Shown here: in pieces, positions 63,411 to 64,000 of the stretch
How the letters are laid out: the number at the start of each line of letters is the position of its first letter
Position numbering within the stretch: position 1 is the first letter of the stretch
DNA from: Lachnospiraceae bacterium
Lineage (GTDB): Bacteria; Bacillota; Clostridia; Lachnospirales; Lachnospiraceae
Assembly (NCBI GenBank): GCA_024399135.1
Contig: JAKSHY010000008.1
Location: forward strand, 1-64,000
Reading direction: 5' to 3'
Length of the DNA: 64,000 nucleotides
Translations under genes and position numbers: made by a program
The notes under the pieces: generated by a model
What the model was told of the DNA's origin: nothing
The model's input: the letters and a program-made list of their open reading frames with translations, nothing else
Database searches by the model: none

Positions 63411-64000
63411 TTATTCTATTTCATGAGTTTTCGTACGCCAGAACCATGTGAACATAATAAGAAACACTATCATCTGCACCATTACTATTCCAGTATATAG
63501 CATAGAAGCACCCTTTACTCCTTGTTTTAGTACTATAGGCTTTGCTAACACTAAAGCTGACAAAGCTGAAATTAGGAATCCTATCACTAACCATTGCTGC
63601 TTACGCATAATAGTTAATATAGCCTGGAAGTACCCTTCCATTGCAAGGAACCCACTTCCTATAAGCAATATCATAAACGAAGATTTATATTCCTCTAACT
63701 CAGCATTATAGAATATATTTAATACTGGAATACCAAGCAAATACCCTGCCAATATAACGCATAGCACTAATGTTATTATAACTAACACCTGTCTAAAGAA
63801 TTTCTTCATAAAGGAAGTATAATTCCTTTCTTCATAGTCATGTGCCATTCCTGTAATTATTGGTTGGAATAAGAATGTGTTAAGAAGACTCACCACATAC
63901 ACTGGCATAAAGATATAGTTAAAATTAGCCTGCTCGACATCAGTTCCGAATTCGTCAATTGCATATTTAGGTGCATTAGCTATATAGATAGCAAGAAAAG
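63411..64000 (-). CDS. polysaccharide flippase, C-terminal part (runs off the window)
   Basis: The frame stays open to the last base, so the 5' end is missing. About 195 residues are visible with roughly five to six membrane segments, including YVVSLLNTFLFQPIITGMAH and YFQAILTIMRKQQWLVIGF. The pattern FLFQPIITGMAHDYEERNY is that of MATE-like Wzx/RfbX polysaccharide transporters. It presumably flips the lipid-linked repeat unit made by this locus. Confidence 0.82.
   Translation of the reverse strand, partial: FLAIYIANAPKYAIDEFGTDVEQANFNYIFMPVYVVSLLNTFLFQPIITGMAHDYEERNYTSFMKKFFRQVLVIITLVLCVILAGYLLGIPVLNIFYNAELEEYKSSFMILLIGSGFLAMEGYFQAILTIMRKQQWLVIGFLISALSALVLAKPIVLKQGVKGASMLYTGIVMVQMIVFLIMFTWFWRTKTHEIE

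Noticed and set aside
1-64000. CRISPR arrays, insertion sequences, tRNA or rRNA genes
   Set aside because: No regularly spaced repeats, no transposase or integrase frame and no recognisable tRNA or rRNA sequence were seen on either strand.

Overview
The window reads as low-GC Firmicutes DNA, most likely from a Lachnospiraceae relative of Butyrivibrio or Lachnospira. That assignment rests on AT-rich coding sequence, AGGAGG-type ribosome binding sites with frequent TTG and GTG starts, a PyrK/PyrD type 1B dihydroorotate dehydrogenase, and a cell-surface polysaccharide locus without LPS lipid A genes. I saw no rRNA, tRNA, CRISPR array or transposase.

Layout: 1-3.3 kb holds the end of a pyrimidine operon (pyrK, pyrD, pyrC). 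3.5-5.2 kb has a HAD phosphatase and a UDP-glucuronate 4-epimerase. 5.2-12 kb is an accessory island that looks defence-related. It holds a broken TIR-like gene, an RloA/RloB (AbiL-like) ATPase-nuclease pair, a divergent small operon (an 85-aa orphan plus DUF2188) behind repeated palindromic operators and a structured leader, a chimeric pseudogene, and an Abi/UG-type reverse transcriptase followed by a chain of RNA hairpins. 12-18.3 kb carries a 2.3-kb glycosyltransferase pair twice as a perfect direct repeat, around a DUF6056 membrane protein. Both copies carry the same frameshift in an A7 tract. 18.3-41 kb is a long minus-strand run for surface glycan assembly: oxidoreductases, a SPASM protein, GT2, GT-C and GT-D enzymes, a DegT aminotransferase, UDP-glucose dehydrogenase, an SGNH hydrolase and an aminoethylphosphonate (AEP) cassette. 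The cassette has PEP mutase, phosphonopyruvate decarboxylase, AEP transaminase and an AEP cytidylyltransferase. It is headed by a YidC-like insertase fused to a TagF-like CDP-alcohol phosphotransferase. 41-64 kb is a mosaic of further glycosyltransferases, an MBOAT/SGNH O-acylation pair, CDP-dideoxyhexose genes, a flippase end and several truncated genes, with short plus-strand islets.

How the genes may work together (inference): UDP-GlcA made by Ugd and epimerised to UDP-GalA, plus CDP-3,6-dideoxyhexose, feed the glycosyltransferases. AEP is made and activated as CMP-AEP and put on the glycan or a teichoic-acid-like polymer. No LicD is present, so the YidC-TagF fusion is the best transferase candidate in view. 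Four paralogous LtaS/alkaline-phosphatase-fold membrane proteins with a conserved Thr may add further phospho-substituents outside the cell. The accessory island interrupts the sugar locus and appears to be in flux, with pseudogene remnants at its edges.
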